From positions 124,001-188,000 of the forward strand of contig NZ_MOLV01000004.1 of assembly GCF_001870785.1 (NCBI RefSeq): a stretch of 64,000 nucleotides of DNA. The letters run 5' to 3'. The position numbers and the translations under genes were made by a program. The DNA comes from Exiguobacterium sp. KRL4. GTDB lineage: Bacteria > Bacillota > Bacilli > Exiguobacteriales > Exiguobacteriaceae. The notes beneath the pieces are model-generated. The model was not told the DNA's origin. It saw only the letters and a program-made list of their open reading frames with translations, and made no database searches. Shown here piece after piece: positions 60,488 through 64,000 of the stretch; the first letter of the stretch is position 1; each line of letters begins with the position of its first letter.

Positions 60488-60529
60488 AAGGGCGATTCGA
60501 GTATGAAATGGTTAGAAGGGGGCTCACAG

Positions 60530-61408
60530 ATGGGAGTAGACTCAGAGTTTGACGTACTGCGAAAATCTTTTTTACGGTATGTACACATCGAACGTCAATT
60601 ATCTCCAAATACGGGCCGTTCTTATGATCAAACACTTCGACAATACGCCGCTTTTTGCCTCGATCATCAGTTAAGATCGATTGAATTGGCAACTGCACGG
60701 CGTTATTTGTTTGCCCTTTATGATCAAAAAGCATCTAAATCAACGATTGCTCAAAAAGTCTCCTGTCTCAAACAGTTCGGACGATTTGTGACGCGTGATA
60801 CGGATGAGATCAATCCATTTGAAGGATTAAAGGCGCCAAAACGTGCGCAGACGTTACCGACATTTCTAGTACCTTCTGAATACGAACGTTTTTTGGAAGC
60901 ATTTCGGACGACGGATGCATTTGGTACCCGTAATGTCGCCTTGATTGAGTTGCTGTATGCGACAGGCATGCGTGTAAGTGAATTAGCCGGGCTGAATGTA
61001 AAGGATTTGGATCCAGATTTAGAGTATGTTCACGTGTACGGAAAAGGCAGGAAAGAACGGATTACACCCATCGGATCGTTTGCGAGAAAAGCGCTACGTC
61101 GTTATTTAGAGGAGCGGAAACCATTTGAAGTCGAAGAACAAGCGATATTTCTTTCACGGTCAGGTCGCCGCTTGACGACGGATGGGATTCGAAAGATTTT
61201 AAAAAAGGGTGACCCGCTTCTATCGAAACATGTCACACCGCATGCTTTACGACATAGCTTCGCGACAGATCTTCTTGAGCGTGGAGCAGACTTACGAGCA
61301 GTACAGGAATTGTTGGGTCATGCTTCATTATCCACAACAGGACAGTACACACACGTCACGACGGAACGCCTTCGTCATGTTTATCAGCAAGCGCACCCGC
61401 GTGCCTAA
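60530..61408 (+). CDS. xerC: Tyrosine recombinase XerC
   Basis: 292 residues. SAM-like N-terminal domain, then the catalytic domain with R148, K172, H238, R241, H264 and Y273 (nucleophile in TTGQYTHV), all present. It resolves chromosome dimers at dif. ATG 60530 has AAGGGGG upstream; an in-frame start at 60476 is less well supported. A stop is followed after 13 bases by hslV. Confidence 0.94.
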   Translation: MGVDSEFDVLRKSFLRYVHIERQLSPNTGRSYDQTLRQYAAFCLDHQLRSIELATARRYLFALYDQKASKSTIAQKVSCLKQFGRFVTRDTDEINPFEGLKAPKRAQTLPTFLVPSEYERFLEAFRTTDAFGTRNVALIELLYATGMRVSELAGLNVKDLDPDLEYVHVYGKGRKERITPIGSFARKALRRYLEERKPFEVEEQAIFLSRSGRRLTTDGIRKILKKGDPLLSKHVTPHALRHSFATDLLERGADLRAVQELLGHASLSTTGQYTHVTTERLRHVYQQAHPRA

Positions 61409-61421
61409 GGGAGGAAACAGA

Positions 61422-61973
61422 ATGTTTCATGCAACGACGATTTTTGCCATTCAACATAACGGTCAATCTGCGATGAGCGGTGATGGACAGGTGACCTTCG
61501 GAAATCAAGTCATCATGAAGAAAAGTGCGAAAAAAGTACGACGTCTCTATGGTGGGAAAGTGATTGCCGGATTTGCCGGAAGTGTGGCCGATGCGTTTAC
61601 ACTGTTTGAAAAATTTGAAGCCAAACTCGAAATGTATAATGGGAATTTGCAACGAGCCGCCGTTGAACTGGCTAAAGAATGGCGTGGCGATAAAATGTTA
61701 CGTCAACTCGAAGCGTTATTGCTTGTCATGGATGGCACGCATCTACTGCTCGTTTCAGGAAATGGGGAAGTGATTGAACCGGATGACGGAATCTTAGCCA
61801 TTGGCTCAGGTGGCAACTATGCCCTTGCTGCGGGTCGTGCGTTAGCACGGCATGCAGGACACATGACAGCTGAGGAAATCGCTCGTGCGGCGCTTGAGAC
61901 AGCAGGAGAGTTATGTGTGTTCACGAATGACCAAATCATTTTAGAGACGATCGGAGGAAGTGCAGATGCATGA
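61422..61973 (+). CDS. hslV: ATP-dependent protease peptidase subunit HslV (ClpQ)
   Basis: 183 residues. The chain starts [11 protein letters not shown], so removal of MFHA would expose T5 as the N-terminal nucleophile; the Bacillus form with extra N-terminal serines is not seen here. [22 protein letters not shown] and [15 protein letters not shown] are conserved. GGGAGG lies upstream. It overlaps hslU by 8 bases. Confidence 0.95.
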   Translation: MFHATTIFAIQHNGQSAMSGDGQVTFGNQVIMKKSAKKVRRLYGGKVIAGFAGSVADAFTLFEKFEAKLEMYNGNLQRAAVELAKEWRGDKMLRQLEALLLVMDGTHLLLVSGNGEVIEPDDGILAIGSGGNYALAAGRALARHAGHMTAEEIARAALETAGELCVFTNDQIILETIGGSADA

Positions 61974-63336
61974 ATTGACACCGAGACAAATCGTGGAGAA
62001 ACTAAATGAACATGTCATTGGTCAAACTGATGCGAAACGAGCCGTTGCGATTGCCCTTCGGAACCGTTATCGTCGACAGTTACTAGAACCAAGTTTACGT
62101 GATGAAGTGACACCCAAAAATATCTTGATGATCGGACCGACTGGCGTAGGGAAAACCGAAATCGCACGTCGACTCGCAAAACTGGTTCGAGCCCCTTTCG
62201 TCAAGATTGAAGCGACTAAATTTACGGAAGTCGGTTATGTCGGACGTGATGTCGAATCGATGGTCCGTGACTTGGTGGAAGCGTCCCTTCGTCTTGTAAA
62301 GGATGAAAAAAAGGAAGCTCTTAAAGAGCGTGCTGAAGCCGTTGCCAATGAACGAATCGTTGATGCATTAGTCGGGAAGAAGTCATCGACAGGGCTTGGG
62401 GGAGGAAATCCGTTCGAAATGTTGTTTGGTGGGAATCAAAAGCCACCGGAACAAGAAACGGCAAATGATACAGCGGATCGGTCGGTGATTCGTCAACAAT
62501 TATTCCAAGGTCAACTAGAAGACCGCATGATTGATGTCGACATCGAAGAACGCCAAATGGACTTGTTTTCCGGACAACAAGGAATGGAAGGTCTTTCAAA
62601 CCTACAAGATATGCTCGGGCAAGTCATGCCAAAAAAAACAAAAAAACGTCAGTTGACGGTCAAAGAAGCACGTCCGATTTTGACGGCAGAAGAAGCAGAA
62701 CGGTTACTCGATTTAAATGAAGTGCATGATGAAGCGGTTCGTCGCGCCGAACAGATGGGAATCATCTTTGTTGACGAAATCGATAAAATCGCGACAAAAG
62801 GACAGGACAGTGCCGGTGTGTCCCGTGAAGGGGTGCAACGCGATATCTTACCAATCGTCGAAGGTTCGACGGTCGTCACGAAATATGGTCCTGTCAAAAC
62901 GGATCATATGTTGTTTATTGCAGCCGGTGCATTTCATATGGCGAAACCATCCGATTTGATTCCGGAACTGCAAGGTCGTTTTCCGATTCGTGTTGAACTC
63001 GACAGCTTGACGGAAGACGACTTCGTCAAAATTTTGACGGAGCCCAATCAGGCGTTACTGAAGCAATACAAAGCGTTACTTGGCGCAGAGCAAGTCCACG
63101 TCACGTTTACCGAAGACGCAATCCGTCAAATTGCGCGGATTGCAGCGCAAGTAAATGATGAAACGGACAATATTGGTGCGCGCCGTTTATATACCATCAT
63201 GGAACGGGTTTTAGAAGAATTATCGTTTGAAGCGGCAGAGATGCCAGAAACAGACGTGACCATTACACCACAATATGTCATGGACCGCGTCGGAAAAGTA
63301 GCAGATGATCGTGACTTAAGTCAGTTCATCTTATAA
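61966..63336 (+). CDS. hslU: ATP-dependent protease ATPase subunit HslU (ClpY)
   Basis: 456 residues, AAA+ unfoldase. [17 protein letters not shown] opens; Walker A GPTGVGKT at 57-64; an I-domain insertion (about 110-240) contains NPFEMLFGG; Walker [10 protein letters not shown]; the C-terminus ends DLSQFIL, for docking into HslV. ATG 61966 has GGAGGA 7 bases upstream; GTG 61960 lies within that site. codY follows. Confidence 0.95.
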   Translation: MHELTPRQIVEKLNEHVIGQTDAKRAVAIALRNRYRRQLLEPSLRDEVTPKNILMIGPTGVGKTEIARRLAKLVRAPFVKIEATKFTEVGYVGRDVESMVRDLVEASLRLVKDEKKEALKERAEAVANERIVDALVGKKSSTGLGGGNPFEMLFGGNQKPPEQETANDTADRSVIRQQLFQGQLEDRMIDVDIEERQMDLFSGQQGMEGLSNLQDMLGQVMPKKTKKRQLTVKEARPILTAEEAERLLDLNEVHDEAVRRAEQMGIIFVDEIDKIATKGQDSAGVSREGVQRDILPIVEGSTVVTKYGPVKTDHMLFIAAGAFHMAKPSDLIPELQGRFPIRVELDSLTEDDFVKILTEPNQALLKQYKALLGAEQVHVTFTEDAIRQIARIAAQVNDETDNIGARRLYTIMERVLEELSFEAAEMPETDVTITPQYVMDRVGKVADDRDLSQFIL

Positions 63337-63352
63337 GTGGAGGAAGAAAATC

Positions 63353-64000
63353 ATGAATTTACTGGCAAAAACACGAAAGCTCAACACGATGTTACAACAA
63401 GAAGCAAGCACACATGTAGACTTTAAGGTCATGGCGGACCGGTTAAGTGAAGTCATGGAGTCAAACACCTTTATCGTCAGCCGTCGTGGAAAGTTACTAG
63501 GGATTGCAATTAAACAACAAATCGAGAATGCACGGATTCGTGGATTCCTCGAAGAACGTCAGTTCCCGGAAGACTACACAAAAAAATTATTCAACGTCAC
63601 AGAAACAACAGCAAACATTGCGATTGATAGTGAACACACAGCATTCCCAATCGATAACCGAGATATGTTCGAAACGTCAAAAACGACAATTGTCCCAATT
63701 ATTGGTGGCGGGGAGCGTTTGGGGACACTTGTTCTTGGACGAATGCTTGAAGATTTCAACGAAGAAGACTTGGTTCTCGCAGAATACGGCGCAACTGTCG
63801 TCGGGATGGAAATCTTACGTGAGAAAGCTCATGAAGCAGAAGACAAGGCGCGAAAAAAAGCCGTCGTTCAAATGGCAATCAACTCGTTATCGTATTCGGA
63901 ACTCGAAGCCATCGAGCATATCTTCGAAGAATTAGATGGAAACGAAGGATTGCTTGTCGCTTCAAAAATTGCGGATCGTGTCGGAATCACGCGTTCCGTC
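63353..64000 (+). CDS. codY: GTP-sensing pleiotropic repressor CodY, 5' part
   Basis: 216 residues to the end of the window; the full protein is about 260. [14 protein letters not shown] opens the GAF domain that binds branched-chain amino acids; [25 protein letters not shown] and LGTLVLGR are conserved. The helix-turn-helix starts near [17 protein letters not shown] and continues past base 64000. AGTGGAGGAAG precedes ATG 63353. It is the last member of the xerC operon and represses nutrient-limitation genes when GTP and Ile/Leu/Val are high. Confidence 0.95.
   Translation, partial: MNLLAKTRKLNTMLQQEASTHVDFKVMADRLSEVMESNTFIVSRRGKLLGIAIKQQIENARIRGFLEERQFPEDYTKKLFNVTETTANIAIDSEHTAFPIDNRDMFETSKTTIVPIIGGGERLGTLVLGRMLEDFNEEDLVLAEYGATVVGMEILREKAHEAEDKARKKAVVQMAINSLSYSELEAIEHIFEELDGNEGLLVASKIADRVGITRSV

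Overview
This window is a chromosomal core region of a low-to-moderate GC Gram-positive bacterium of the order Bacillales. Gene order follows the Bacillus subtilis pyr-to-codY region closely: pyrBCAA/AB-K-D-F-E, rqcH, gmk-rpoZ-coaBC-priA-def/fmt-rsmB-prpC-prkC-rsgA-rpe-thiN, rpmB, yloU-fakA-sdaAB-sdaAA-recG-fapR-plsX-fabD-fabG-acpP-rnc-smc-ftsY-ylxM-ffh-rpsP-rimM-trmD-rplS, lepB, rbgA-rnhB-ylqG-ylqH-sucC-sucD-dprA-topA-trmFO-xerC-hslV-hslU-codY. Several B. subtilis members of this region are absent (spoVM, remA, khpA/ylqC, ylqD). Missing spoVM fits a non-spore-forming Bacillales lineage. My best guess is Exiguobacterium or a close relative; this is an inference from gene order and protein resemblance, not a database match.

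Layout: 1-8752 is the pyrimidine operon, from the 3' end of pyrB to pyrE, with tight overlaps throughout. 8860-14371 is an accessory stretch: a GNAT acetyltransferase, a convergent quinone-oxidoreductase-like/VOC pair with a divergent HxlR regulator, a metallo-beta-lactamase-fold hydrolase, and a DUF4097-like/FUSC membrane pair. 14388-16082 is rqcH on the minus strand. 16248-29014 is a long co-directional run for nucleotide, coenzyme A, replication restart, N-formylmethionine, PASTA-kinase signalling and thiamine genes. It contains a TPP riboswitch in front of thiT-thiN. 29060-30792 holds a minus-strand amino-acid permease with a promoter-overlapping cre site, and rpmB. 31075-41253 covers fatty-acid uptake and synthesis (fakA; the FapR-controlled fapR-plsX-fabDG-acpP block) plus serine dehydratase and recG. 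41631-52679 covers chromosome condensation, the signal recognition particle and ribosome maturation. 52701-64000 covers a FliK-like/FlhB-like orphan pair, succinyl-CoA synthetase, DprA, TopA, TrmFO, XerC, HslVU and the start of codY.

The most unusual item is a single reading frame at 20652-22028 that joins a complete peptide deformylase to a complete methionyl-tRNA formyltransferase with essentially no linker. These are the enzymes that remove and add the N-formyl group of initiator methionine. The second is the ylqG/ylqH pair, which resembles the C-terminal part of the flagellar hook-length ruler FliK and the cleaved C-terminal fragment of FlhB, encoded next to each other outside any flagellar cluster. 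No tRNA, rRNA, CRISPR array, insertion sequence or prophage was seen, and no stretch over 300 bases lacks a gene. All searches were by eye. Domain names come from recognised motifs, and promoter, operator and terminator calls are consensus matches without experimental support.
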